From NCBI GenBank assembly GCA_015499995.1, contig JADNRV010000175.1, forward strand, positions 43,333-107,332: a stretch of DNA of 64,000 nucleotides. The letters run 5' to 3'. Both the position numbers and the translations under genes were made by a program. Position 1 is the first letter of the stretch, and every line of letters begins with the position of its first letter. This DNA is from Flammula alnicola. Lineage: Eukaryota > Basidiomycota > Agaricomycetes > Agaricales > Strophariaceae. Below are positions 12,701 to 23,218 of the stretch, piece by piece. The notes under the pieces are model-generated. The model was not told where the DNA came from and made no database searches. It saw only the letters and a program-made list of their open reading frames with translations.

Positions 12701-14583
12701 CTATTTGCCCACACGCATAAAGATCCTCCGAACGCCGCCACCCCTCTCCTCGTCACCGAACGTCGGAATTCTGCTTTTCGCCGCGTAAGGCGTCTCCGGA
12801 TGCCTGTCCAAAATTACGGAAAGCGAAGGGTTCTCCATGGGCAGCCACTCAAAGCTGGACCCCACGTTTGTCGTAATGGCGCGAAGGCTGAACATGACGC
12901 GATTTGTGGCGATAGATGTTGTGGCCAGCGCGATCCTAGATGAGATGGAAAGCCAGATTATGAGATGGAAGAGTCAGAGTTTGAGGGTGAACGAGAGGAA
13001 GAGGATCAATAGATGACGAGAAAAGGGAAATTGAAGGAAGACGTACGGAGAGAAAACGGCAGGCGTGTTTATCTGAACGATGGCAATGCGGGTTAGTGCG
13101 AATGAGACTAGAGGGGTAATTATCAAATGCAATGATAGATACATACTATAGGAAATTGGGTAAGGAACGACCCGATCGACGTAAGCCCCACAGAGCCTAG
13201 CGTAGATGATCGTCCTACGTTATAGAGGTGAGGTAGCGAAGAAGGATCCGAGGACGTACATAAGACAATCAAGTAGAAGATGCCGCCACTGTGGAAGCCG
13301 AAAAATCAGTCTAGCTCAAAAGCAGCTAGGATAAGCAAGGACGTACTCTCTAAGCAGTTGTTTGCGTAGATTCGCCTGCTTCCAACAATCCCGATTGGTT
13401 ACCGCTTGATACGCTGTCAAGATGTAGAGGCCAGTCTATGGCAATGGGTCGTTTAATTGATCAACGTGAGGGACCAGGCAAAATTAAACGATCATATCAA
13501 GATAAAGGTGGGTTCGAAGTTCAGTCTCACGCAATTATCGGCTGTCAAGAGGAATCACTCACGTGTAACACTAAAGATGGGAGATATACGCGCCAGAAAC
13601 TTGGAGGACGATGGGCTAGACAACCAGGGACGAGAATTCCTTCAGCTGGCAAGACCGTAAGCTGGTCTGCAGAAACGTAGACAAAGATAAAAGAAATGGA
13701 TAGGGATATGATGAAGGAGAAAAGCAATCCGAACTGGATAACCTTCTCTCCAGGAAATAAAAACCACACGCGGGTGATGACGATAGCTGTAAAAGCTATA
13801 TGATAAGTGATAATGCTTCGAAGTGGGCTTTTGCAGGGAAGTAGACCTTGGATAATAGCTATCGCAATAATGTTGAGAAAAAAACCCGCTCGGATGGATG
13901 CTTTACAACTGTCGAGTAATACCTAGTCTTATCTTCCAGAGGTCTATAAATTGAAGGAATAGACTTACAACTGCCAGGTGGGCGATGAATATTAATGCCA
14001 TAGATCGATAAATGAATTGAAAACAACTCACCTCAAAATCGGGGTTGATAACGGAGAAATCTGGATATTCATTCACATAAGCCGGATATTGCGCACAAAG
14101 CGGAATGCAGGACTACACTTACCGATGATAGCGAGACTAAACAGAATTTCAGCGATAATTACTCCAGTCGAAGATAAAGGACGCACAGAATGATGCTGGC
14201 CGGAACATAACGATTCTGTTGATTGGAAAAAGCGTAATACTTAATCGTCCAGTCGTTTCATGGTATTTCATCCCAAGAAACACTCACGAAAAAAAACAGA
14301 CAATGAGAAATGGAGAAGGGCCCTGTCCAGAAGTGAAATATCTGCAGGTGTTTAGGAAACGGACAACAAGGGCAAAGCGCCAGACGCCCTTACCTCGTCA
14401 TCTATTGTAATGGCATAGTCATATACTGAGCAATTCGAGATTCAGAATCACCACAAATTTCTAGTAAAAAGTGGGGGGCACACCTGTTAATGCAAATATT
14501 GCGATCGACAGAACTCTTGCCACCTCTCCTCCAACGAGAGAATCCAATTTTTGAGGAGAAAAGACGAACGAGTCGACAGACAT
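12701..14583 (-). CDS. Seven-helix membrane protein with DUF6533-like N-terminus
   Basis: Thirteen small exons on the minus strand: 14583-14484, 14425-14394, 14341-14288, 14195-14123, 14060-14032, 13970-13969, 13908-13847, 13786-13563, 13435-13347, 13288-13260, 13196-13147, 13072-13047, 12935-12701. Phases agree throughout, giving 334 aa, the usual size for this fungal family. Family-like signatures in order: VYDYAITIDDE (DUF6533 region, helix 1 end), CKASIRAGFFLN, ITRVWFLFPGEK after helix 3, PGCLAHRPPSF loop, RDGGIFYLIVL and TSIATNRVMFSLR near the last helix. The frame is open only if a 2-nt exon (13970-13969) is included and the inner of two acceptors at exon 4 is used; the outer acceptor (14215) would give a family-like NRYVP but then a stop. 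Function is unknown; such proteins are receptor-like with no assigned ligand. An alternative reading is a recently damaged gene. Confidence 0.65.
13969..13970 (-). other. Candidate 2-nt microexon (TT)
   Basis: Read on the minus strand, TT is preceded by a good acceptor (ggcag) and followed by a perfect donor (gtaagt). The introns on either side would be 61 nt (14031-13971) and 60 nt (13968-13909), the modal size in this window. Without it, the upstream exon (phase 0 after a GAG) joins directly to TTG TAA and stops. With it, the frame continues as F-C-K-A-S-I-R, placing a cysteine where the family usually has one. Confidence 0.5.
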
Positions 14584-16137
14584 CTCAGACTCTGCCTTCG
14601 AAAGCTGGACAAGAAAAAGGTCCCTCGAGGAGTAGGAATAGAGACAAAGATGCTGCGCTGCAGCACGCGGCCAGAGAAACGGGGAATAGCAAGGGAAAGC
14701 AAGATAGGCAAACTAGGGATTTATGTAAAGGAGTGCTTTCTAAGAATATACAGATAGCAGATCCCCACCTATTATTGGCCCTGAAGTGACATATTCCAGC
14801 AGTTCGTTGTCGCTGAATGCCTACAAGAAGGATGTACTTGCAGGAAAGATCATAAAATCATACCAAGATCGTGCGCGGTCGCCAATTGCCTATCATGATA
14901 TAATGATGACCACCAATTGCATGACGACGAGAATTCTGAACAGGCACAGTCCTGCAACTAGTACTTTTATGAAAAAAGATAAGTTGAGGCCGAACGAGAT
15001 GAGGACTATCTTGTCCATGGAGACAAAGAAAAGACACCGAAAGAAAATAAATGAGGCGAAACGAAGTGAAGGAGGCATTGATGATTGAGATCGCTTTGAA
15101 TGGCGGACATCGTGAGCTGGTGGATGATAATAGCAACCAGATCTAACATCGACTCTGAGGCCTGAGGGATGATCAGTGAAATTTGAAACCCGATGGAAGG
15201 ATGTTGGGTGATTGAAAATATAGGCTGGGAGATTTTCTACCAGAATGTGGCTCCAATGCCGCTGAATGTATCGATCCCCCAAAATGCTACCCCGATACCC
15301 GACTTGCATCCTTCTTTTTCTCCCGGACCGTTGGTGAAACAACGGGAGGCGGATCACAGCGTCTCTTGTAGTACATAATCGCGCAACAATTCAGCCTGCT
15401 CGGGATTCGCGCTAAGTGCAAGAACAGAGGCCTCAACTTCGAACTTCCTTCTACGTTGCGACCGTTCGAAGAGATACTGTATGAGCTGTGTGCTGGATCC
15501 TCCAGTAACGTTGTTGAGCGCTGAGCGCGGAGCGTTCAACGTTCAACGTTCAACCCCTGAGAAAGGCCGAAAAAAAGTTATAGTAGGAGATGGAAGAAAG
15601 ACCGGTTAAGACCCAATTTCGTGACGTCTACATAGTATGTACATATCATTCACTGTCAAGCAAGGGGGCGGAACGGCCGGTTCCGGCCTCCAGCCGAGCG
15701 ATGGCGAGAACGAAAGTTTTCGTCTGAGTTCGTTGACTCTCACCATCGCGCATAGGTCCAGCAACACGTATCCGACCGCGTTTTCACAGCATTTTCAGTC
15801 CTTGTGCTCACGGATTCTGACTTCTCGTCTCGAACATAATTGAGGGACTACGTGGCTCAGTTAACAGGCCGGCCGTCGGACACCCCACGGTGAACACGGT
15901 CACATGATAAATGCAAGCACTGTCACGTTATTAATTTAAATTATGCGGGCACTGGGTCAACAATGAACATATTTCATTCTTAGCCATCGCGGGCCACAGG
16001 GTTTATTCCGATTCGCCATTATTCCTCTGCTTGCCTGCGGCACGTTCTGACCAGTGGCATCCTAACCAAGCATCAGGATATAAATTCACTGGACTGTAAG
16101 TTGCGGTTTGCTCTCAGCGGCAAACCAGAATCCAACG
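14584..16137. other. Intergenic region with an unresolved minus-strand ORF
   Basis: A minus-strand frame at 15539-15354 (61 codons, containing QLIQYLFERSQRRRKFEVE and ANPEQAELLRDYVLQETL) has protein-like composition. Further down the same strand a hydrophobic frame (about 15100-14893) looks like two membrane helices. I could not join them into one gene, and an in-frame stop follows QETL, so this may be a decayed or heavily intron-split gene. Near 15532-15557 there is a short GTTCAAC repeat. The right end holds the promoter of the FunK1 gene. Confidence 0.3.
16079..16085 (+). promoter_or_regulatory. TATA box of the FunK1 kinase gene
   Basis: TATAAAT lies 59 bp upstream of the ATG at 16138 but only 29 bp upstream of the in-frame ATG at 16108. 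Transcription normally starts about 30 bp after a TATA box, so this spacing favours 16138 as the translation start. Confidence 0.5.
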
Positions 16138-18381
16138 ATGACACCTTTTCAGACCTCGACTTCAGAGGAGCCAGAAGTCGCAGCAGAGCTCGCCGATCAT
16201 ATCTATCACCATGAAGATCTTGGCAGGCGAACGTTCGCCGGAAAGGTCGCATCCAACGAGGAGATCCAAGATTTCCTAAATGCTACGGATCTGTACGATA
16301 CAGAGGCAAGAAGATGGCGCGTCATAGACACGGAGCCGTATAAGGACGAGAAACTGCTTTACACCCCCGTCGTGGCCATCATCCAGGCCATTTTACAACA
16401 TTTTGACTACTCCGACACACGCTCTGTCGTCAATACGCATAACAAACAATTCAAACACGTAGATGGCCGAGAGGAGTACAACCTACCCCAATTGACGATG
16501 TCGCCTAACGTGGCTATTCTAGGGTCTGGCACGAACTTCAAACCGGAGGCAGTACGCGCAGGGATACCAAACTACGATATATGTGCATCGCCTGTCGAAG
16601 TCAAGACGCAGAAAAACTTTATGAAAGGCCAGAATCTCACTCAGATTTCGATATACACCAGGTAAGCCTAGGATAACATAAGCTGTAATGAGAGTCTCAT
16701 CCTCCTCCTTTAGGCAACTGTTCATACAGCAGTCGAATCGCAAGTTTGTCTGTTGCCCCATAATCACCGAGAAATATGCCCGGCTGTATATCTTCGATCG
16801 CAGCGGCGTTCACGTACATCAGTCATCGCCAATCCACATTCACCAGGAAGCCACTGATTTCGTTCGACTGATCCTCGGCGTCTCCTCACCTGATGACAGC
16901 ATCATTGGCTTTGACACGTCCATATACTGGCTAGGCGACAAACGCGTCCTCGAAACTGTCGATGCAGACAAGAACCCTGTAACGCTCACCTTGGAACCGG
17001 AGAGACCCATCTTTTATCGTCGTACAATTCGGGGTCGTGGCACCTGTTGTTGGAAATCCAAGGATGATGAGGGCAAAGTCGTCCTCGTAAAAGATGCCTG
17101 GCGGTCCCGCGGTCGTACGGCGGAATGGAAACTTTTGGAGGCCATTAAAGGACTGGCTGGTGTAGGCCAAATGATCGCGTATGAAGACAACGATGACCAG
17201 CATATCTCGACCCTCAGAGGAATCACTGTTTTTTTAGAGGGATTCTGTGACCGAACGTTTTCCCGATTGATCCTAGAGTATTATGGTCCGCCTATCGAGG
17301 ACTTTGAAAACCCGCAAGACTTGTTGTTTGCTTACCGCGATGCTATTGCGGGTGAGTCCATCTCTTCTCATCGTTCTCAATGTAAATTTCATTGTTTCTT
17401 TAAGGACACCAAAATCTATTGAATATAGGGATCCTCCATCGTGATGTCAGTATCAACAATATCCTCATCGGCAAACCTGGTTCCCCACCTGGTAATCGAG
17501 GAATTCTCATCGATCTTGACATGGCAGTCAGGATAAACGTTGCGGAGCGTTCAGTACAGGCGGATTTCAGGACTGTCTGTATTCTCTAAATTTGCTGATT
17601 GATTCCTGCTGACGACTCCCCGTTCTTATAGGGAACTCGAGCATTTCAGTCGCCCAATGTGATCCAGAGTTGCGGCAGAACGAACATGACTCAGGATTAT
17701 CTCGACGATCTCGAGTCTTTTTACTATGTCTTATGTTGGGTCTGCTTCGGTTACTCTGGACCTAAAACGATACTCGACCCTTTCCCTGAAACTCTGGTCC
17801 TTTGGGAGAGTGGAAGTCCGATCATTGCGGCCAGCATCAAGCACACTTTCTTGTCGTATCTACTAGAAGAATCTTCCATGACGATATCGCCATTTTTTGG
17901 GCCTATCTTCCTACGTTTGTTGGACAAACTTCACACGTTCTTCGGCGACCTAATGCACTCACGGATTGCGTTCCGCAGGCTTATGTTCACGAAACGCGTT
18001 TCGCCCTCGACGGTCGAGACTATGATCCATCCATCGCCCGAACAAGTTGAGCGAGATTATGCGACTATTCTTGGCTTCGTCGATACCGCTATCGCGGAGC
18101 TCCTCGCTTCCACTGCGCCGACTAATGGCGAGCCTATCTCTGAGGCTATGCTCGACCATTCTGCGTCTCAGCCTACGACTCCCGCAACAAGCTTGTTCTC
18201 AACTCGGGAACCTTTGAGCGATATTTTGAGAAATGGTGGTTGTGACCCAGGACCTTCTTCTCCACTCAAGAGACATTCAAATTCAGCGTATTCCGACGAC
18301 AGCCCCAAACTGAAGAAATCCAGGACTAGAAATCGGCACACTCTCAGACAGCCCTCTTCCCTTAGTATTGAACAAGATTAA
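16138..18381 (+). CDS. FunK1 fungal-type protein kinase
   Basis: Four exons (16138-16661, 16714-17351, 17429-17574, 17632-18381), all GT-AG and phase-consistent, giving 685 aa; an upstream in-frame ATG at 16108 would add 10 residues. The N-terminal region has the usual FunK1 layout ahead of the kinase (a specificity segment with SPIHIHQEATDFVRLILG). The kinase part shows VLVKDAW with the ATP-binding lysine, the catalytic loop LHRDVSINNILIG (HRD and asparagine intact), LIDLDMA in place of DFG, and GTRAFQSPNV followed by DDLESFYYVLCW, a FunK1 hallmark. The C-terminal tail is serine/proline-rich with KKSRTRNRH, perhaps a nuclear signal. FunK1 kinases are expanded in multicellular basidiomycetes; targets are unknown. 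Both catalytic aspartates are present, so it is probably active. Confidence 0.88.
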
Positions 18382-18936
18382 ACCGCTTCCGCTCCTTTGA
18401 TCTTGTATGTCTGCTTGCACGCATGGATTTTTTTACCATTATTACTGGGGTTGGCCATGAAATTTTGATGCGATGTGTTATAGTGTATATTAGACAAAGA
18501 CCAATCCATGTTCAATCATCTTCACCTGAATTTAAAATGTATGAAGTCAGTCGGCAACGGATCCTGGTAAGAGGCGAAATCGAGTTGCAGAATTCAGAGA
18601 ATTTGGATACATGTATTTGGTAAATACTCTTCGAACGTTGCCGGTCACCAGTCTGCCATCTGCAAGGACGGCGCTATCGTTGGCGGGTCTAATAATCAAG
18701 TCAGCATAATATTATACCGCTCACGGGCAATGCCAAGTTCTGTTGGTGACATGTGGCACCAGGCGGCTCCTCCAGAAGGAGCTGAGGTTCGACTTTCCTA
18801 TACTCTTGTTTGCTAATACGTGCCCATGCCACATCTTAAGGAATCAAAAGGTGAACGTTTGAATGGGCGCCTGACTTGATCAACGCTCTGTCACCTGTGT
18901 CATGTTTACATAAATATTCCGTACAGAAGGTTCAAT
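18382..18936. other. Tail-to-tail intergenic region
   Basis: This 555-bp spacer lies between the FunK1 gene (+) and the unknown gene (-). I see no coding frame, repeat or RNA gene in it. Confidence 0.5.
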
Positions 18937-19986
18937 TTAAGCAGCGTGCCGCGGTCCATCGTTAATATCCCCCCCAGACCGACGCCTGGCTTTGAGGAGA
19001 CGCCCTGGCTCCTCCCACTGCTCGATCATTCCATCATAGTCCTTCTCGAACACTCCCAGAACCACAACAGCAGCGGTGAGAGCCTGACCGAACGAAGCAT
19101 AGACCTCTCTCGCATCGGCCTTCATCTCCTCCAAGTTTATTTCTCGTTTCTCCCACTTGGCATACCTCTCTTTCTCTCTATCTAATTGCATTGATAGTGT
19201 TCCGTAGATCCACCTTAGAAGACAGGTCTCTCTGAAGTACCAAGCTTGACCCAGAAGAGGCTCGCTGTTCAGTGGGACTGAGGTTCTGAAAGTGATATCC
19301 TCCAAAGGAACCCCACGAGCTACAAGCGCCGCAGTGTACGAGGCTATTTCTCCCTCACCTCTGCAAGACGTCGTCCTCCATGAGTCTACCTGTTCCATAT
19401 CCTTGTTAAACCTGGTTACGACAATAGATTTCTCCTCTTCGTGTGCACGGAGCATGCGTTCCGCGATATGTTTGACGGCGGAGAGGTCATCTATGTACGT
19501 TGGCTCGTCATTGAGTCGGGCTTGAATTGCATGGTTCAAATTCAAGTCAGCTGTTCCGATGTCAGAGTCCTTTGAGAGTACGAGGAATCCATTCCTGCGA
19601 TCCTCTGGTGCTAGGGCGCGTATAACCTCTGCGCGATTGAGGTCCACGCAGTCGACCTTTGCCGTGGCTGCAAAGACATTTCCGTGATCTGTCAATAATA
19701 AAATAGATATGACAAAGGATGTCAGAATATCGAGTACAGAAAGCTAGATCGTTGACGCACCGGAAATAATATCGTAGAGAGCAGAGAACAATTCTTTGCG
19801 GGAGATGAGCACTTGGATATCAAGTTTCCGTGTGATACACTTTATGAGAGCCTGAGTGGCTGAATTGAGTGGGGCGGGAGGGGGAGGGGGAGGGGTGACG
19901 GTAGGTGTGATGATTTCTGGACTCGCATCATGAATACCGAAGACGCGATTGTAAACAGTATTAAAGACTTTGGCAAAATCCATCAT
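18937..19986 (-). CDS. Hypothetical protein of unknown function
   Basis: Two exons (19986-19761 and 19688-18937) with a 72-nt intron and matching phase, giving 325 aa. I do not recognise the family. The N-terminal part has a proline tract (TPPPPPPAP), followed by a mixed alpha/beta-looking region and a charged, probably helical, stretch (LDREKERYAKWEKREINLEE) ahead of a hydrophobic helix (ALTAAVVVLGVFEKDYDGM) and a basic C-terminus (KARRRSGG). There is no signal peptide or clear membrane segment. The frame opens at 20097, but a TATA box at 20118-20125 would place the RNA start near that codon, so MMDFAKVF at 19986 is preferred. Confidence 0.65.
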
Positions 19987-20117
19987 CGATATATTATGAA
20001 TTCGTGGAGTTCGTCTCTTGGAACTAGATGGTGCGTGGGTCGCTGGCTGTGATCGATTTGAATGCAGAAGCAGAGGGCGATATCGAATAGAAAACAAAAA
20101 GGGAGGAAGATGATCCC

Positions 20118-20125
20118 CTTATATA
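20118..20125 (-). promoter_or_regulatory. TATA box of the unknown 325-aa gene
   Basis: Minus-strand TATATAAG lies about 130 bp upstream of the preferred ATG (19986) and about 20 bp upstream of the first in-frame ATG (20097). The position supports the inner start. Confidence 0.45.
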
Positions 20126-20637
20126 CCCAGCCTACATAATGTTGCCACTCAAGCGCGGTGGTAGTCGTCCAGGGCCAGCTGCGTGAGGCGGTGCGAATTT
20201 ACATTTTTGGAAATGAGTGCTTGAAACCCGTGCCAAAACCGCACTGGCGCTTGGTTCTAGTGAGGGTATATTGTCAAGGACGGATTCTCGAGTGGCGCAT
20301 TGGTGGCGCAGGTGTCAACCAAATTATCACCCAAATTAGGCCTGAGATATGGCAACTCCTTGATGCGTCCGCCTTAATTTGCTTGTCGCGCCAACTACCC
20401 AGGCCTGAAGCGCCTCTCGATCAGAGGTCGGTAATTATTTGTTACTTGCATTGGCCCGAGATAACTGTGCGCCGCCGTCTTGAAAGAAGCAATCCATAAG
20501 ATTATTCGCCTATAATTAACAATTAGAGTTCAATCTTCCTATGTGCGCTCCCAAGCAATTCAGAGGTCATATAAAAGAGTCGAGAAAAAAACAATAACGG
20601 TACATTAACAATTACAAATACAGGTGGCCCGATAATC

Positions 20638-21485
20638 TTATACTATCGTCGGTCTACGCTCCAGCGAGTAGATCGTCGAGCCGATGATTGACAAGAAAGC
20701 ATCGTAGTCCTCCGCTGCATCGGATCGTAACTCCTGTATCGTGCGTGGGCGCCCAAGCTCTAGTTTCTCTCTGTATCTTGAACCAAGCACGTAATGTAAA
20801 TAATCCAGAAGCTCTTGGTACGTCTCCCCGCCCCAGAAACCAGACACCGGAGACTGGCCGTACACGATCCCGGTCCCAAAGAGCATCCCCTCCTTCTCTA
20901 GCACGGATTCACGGGAAGAGGGACTGGCCGCCCACCGCGAGAGCGCAAGAGCACGCTGGTGTACGGGGACGAAATGGTGCGGGCCATTGACGACACCGTC
21001 ATATGCGTAGCACATCCAGGCAAGGACGTAGAAGAAGGATTCGAGGTCATCGAGGTAGTCGACGGGTAGTAGATACGTGCGTCGGAGAGTATGCGAAAGG
21101 GCCATGACAGATTTGAAGGTGGGGTCAGCGGTCATTGGCGAGGGGTGGACTAGAAAGCCTTGAGCAGTGGGCGCGTCAGGGTAGCCTCCTATAAAGATGG
21201 TGTCAACCGTCATGTTGCCGTGAATGGTACCAGTAGACATATAATTTCGCCTGTGGGCTATGGTAGACGCGAAGGGTAAGCGTTAGCTAGGCAAGACATA
21301 TATGGGCCAGAGAAAGTGACATTACCAACAATCGCATCGCGAACGGCACGCAGTACATCCTGAGGCCTTTTGAATTGATGGAGAGATTTGGCCGGCTGCA
21401 TGGCCAATCGCGAAAAATGTTGCTGTTTGCGGGTGCGGTGCGAGCCTTTTTCCATGAGGTGACTGGGATGGGATTTTGTGTGCAT
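20638..21485 (-). CDS. Truncated FunK1-type pseudokinase
   Basis: Two exons (21485-21326 and 21257-20638) with a 68-nt intron and matching phases, about 259 aa. It aligns to the C-terminal lobe of FunK1: PQDVLRAVRDAIVAHR corresponds to the helix before the catalytic loop, and YLDDLESFFYVLAWMCYAY to the hallmark DDLESFYYVLCW of the neighbouring intact kinase. The catalytic loop reads IHGNMTVDTIFIG where an active copy has LHRDVSINNILIG, so the catalytic aspartate and the metal-binding asparagine are replaced, and the DFG-equivalent aspartates are absent (LVHPSPMT). No N-lobe is found upstream. It may be a decayed duplicate or an expressed dead kinase. The start codon is uncertain (21485 or 21455). 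Confidence 0.65.
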
Positions 21486-22191
21486 GACTGTGCAACTTTA
21501 TGTTCGCACTTCGTGTGTATAGAGGTGGCTTATGGAGGGAAAGCGTATCAAACGTCGAACTAGTTTTATAGGACATTTGAGATGGGCCACAGAGGCGTGG
21601 TGTATAACTGGGATCAAATGATGATTCCAAGCTATTGGATCTATTCTCGTCATGCAAAATCCATTGTTTGGGCATCAAAAGGGCCAACTTAAAAAAATTA
21701 CTTAGGCGTGTCGTGCCACTGGAAATCTTGAAATCTTGTCTAAAAAAAGAGCAGCGATGGGAATATCTGAGAGATATGTACGGTAACGTACCAAGGTCCA
21801 GTAGTCTGGGAGTTATTACAAGAGGACAGTTTCTAGCCAAGTCTGCGACTTATTGCACCTCCAGGGACTTACAATATATCGCATAGGCAACGTTTGCAAG
21901 TTAACATGAACACTTCAGATCATAGCGTCAGTTAGATTGCATGGTACCTGACGGATTCTGCGTAATTCTTACCACGACTCGAATTAAGAATGCCATCCCT
22001 TTCAAGCCCGTTGAAGGGATATCGATAGCGCTTACCCGCGCTTGAATAAGTTGAACACGGGTACTTACATAAGCAACTTGGAGAAGGCCATGTGAACTCC
22101 GACTCGGCTTAGCCCGCGCGCGTCATAAGTCCGATATCTAATCTCAAGCGCTTCAGCTCCTCCTAGTACATTTACCCCTGAAACATTGACC
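21486..22191. other. Divergent intergenic region
   Basis: This lies between the pseudokinase (-) and the FMN-binding protein (+). A minus-strand open frame runs through it (to 21840), but it is a different frame from the kinase exon and has no kinase N-lobe motifs. I see no other feature. Confidence 0.4.
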
Positions 22192-22990
22192 ATGACGCTG
22201 GGAGCTCCGCGTTGGAAAGTAGCCATTGAAAAGGCTATCGCCAAGTACAATAATCAAACAGGTCCTTTGTTTATCGTCTCTGAGTTACGTTTCTTCCTGA
22301 CCTCTTGATTTTGTAGTAATTCAGATTGCCACGATCGATTCAACGAGACCTGAAGGATCGATTCCTCGAGTCCGTTCGCATGTCTTCCGCGAGTTCCTCG
22401 ACAGCCCCACGAATCCTGCGCTCTCTCTCCTTTTAAGCTCGACAGACATCCGTACACCCAAAGTCCGTCAACTCACCTCCGAACCAAAGGCTGAGGTTGT
22501 GTGGTGGATCGAGGGCACAAATCAGCAGTTCCGCTTCATCGCCGATATATACGTCGTCCCTACACCGACCCATCCGCTTCACTCGCATTTCACGCAGAGC
22601 CTAACGAAAGCGGCACCCGGTAGCGCACTGGCGCTGTTTAAAAACGAGGACTGGGAATCGAAGCGTGTCGCGGTATTCAATTCCATGAGTGCGCGTCTGA
22701 AAGCTGGTTGGTGCCGCCCTGTACCGGGCACGAGGATCGAAGGTGGTCAGGAGGAGGCTAAGAAGTGGCCTGAACGCCTCGAAGAACCTGATCCTCACCT
22801 ACCCAAGGAGGAATATGAGGAGGCGAAGCGAAATTGGGACAAGGCGCTGAGCAATTTCGCGCTGGTCATTATTGACCCCATTGAGATTGACTTCGTGGAT
22901 TTGCAAGAAACGCCGGATAGGAGGACACTCTTCACCAAGAAGCAAGGCGCGACAGACGGAGTATGGGAGGAGGAAGAATTGGTTCCGTAA
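22192..22990 (+). CDS. Pyridoxamine 5'-phosphate oxidase-like, Alr4036-type FMN-binding protein
   Basis: Two exons (22192-22261 and 22317-22990) giving 247 aa; the 55-nt intron has a weak donor (gtcctt) but the phase joins T-V-I-Q-I-A-T-I-D, as expected for this fold. Features in order: PRWKVAIEKAI at the N-terminus, QIATID and PRVRSHVFREF (beta-barrel strands with the arginine near FMN phosphate), LLLSSTDIRTPKV, AEVVWWIEGTNQQFRF, ARLKAGWCRPVPGTR, and NFALVIIDPIEIDFVDL at the end. This is the fungal Alr4036-like branch of the split-barrel flavoproteins. These bind FMN; the physiological substrate is unknown, and true pyridoxamine oxidase activity should not be assumed. Confidence 0.85.
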
Positions 22991-23131
22991 ACATGGCAAT
23001 CACTGGTGTGTACATTCGTGCCATGGAGATGTAAAAGCAAAGGCTGGTAATATTCAATCGTGTTCCCCACGTCGCTGCGCGTCCTGAACAGCAGCCGAGC
23101 CCGGATGGTGGTCTGGAAGACGCTATACAAC

Positions 23132-23218
23132 GGCCTGATGGTCTAGTAGTATGATTCCTTGTTAGGGCCCGTTCAGGGAGTTTCGAGGAGGTCCCGGGTT
23201 CAATTCCCGGTCAGGCCC
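23132..23218 (+). tRNA. tRNA-Pro (AGG) with a 15-nt intron
   Basis: The acceptor stem GGCCTGA (23132-23138) pairs with TCAGGCC (23211-23217); discriminator C is at 23218. The D-arm/A box is TGGTCTAGTAGT and the T-arm/B box is within CCCGGGTTCAATTCCCGG. The anticodon stem CCTTG pairs with CGAGG (one G-T pair). Anticodon AGG is at 23164-23166. A 15-nt insertion (23168-23182) sits one base 3' of the anticodon, the canonical tRNA intron site; the mature length is 72 nt before CCA. A T4 run at 23229-23232 is a likely Pol III terminator. Confidence 0.93.

Noticed and set aside
12243..12788. 181-codon plus-strand ORF
   Set aside because: T-rich 3' flank DNA giving F/L/S/H-rich peptide without a domain; it overlaps the last exon of a well-supported minus-strand gene.
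22065..22250. 61-codon minus-strand ORF
   Set aside because: It is the antisense shadow of the first exon of the FMN-binding protein gene.
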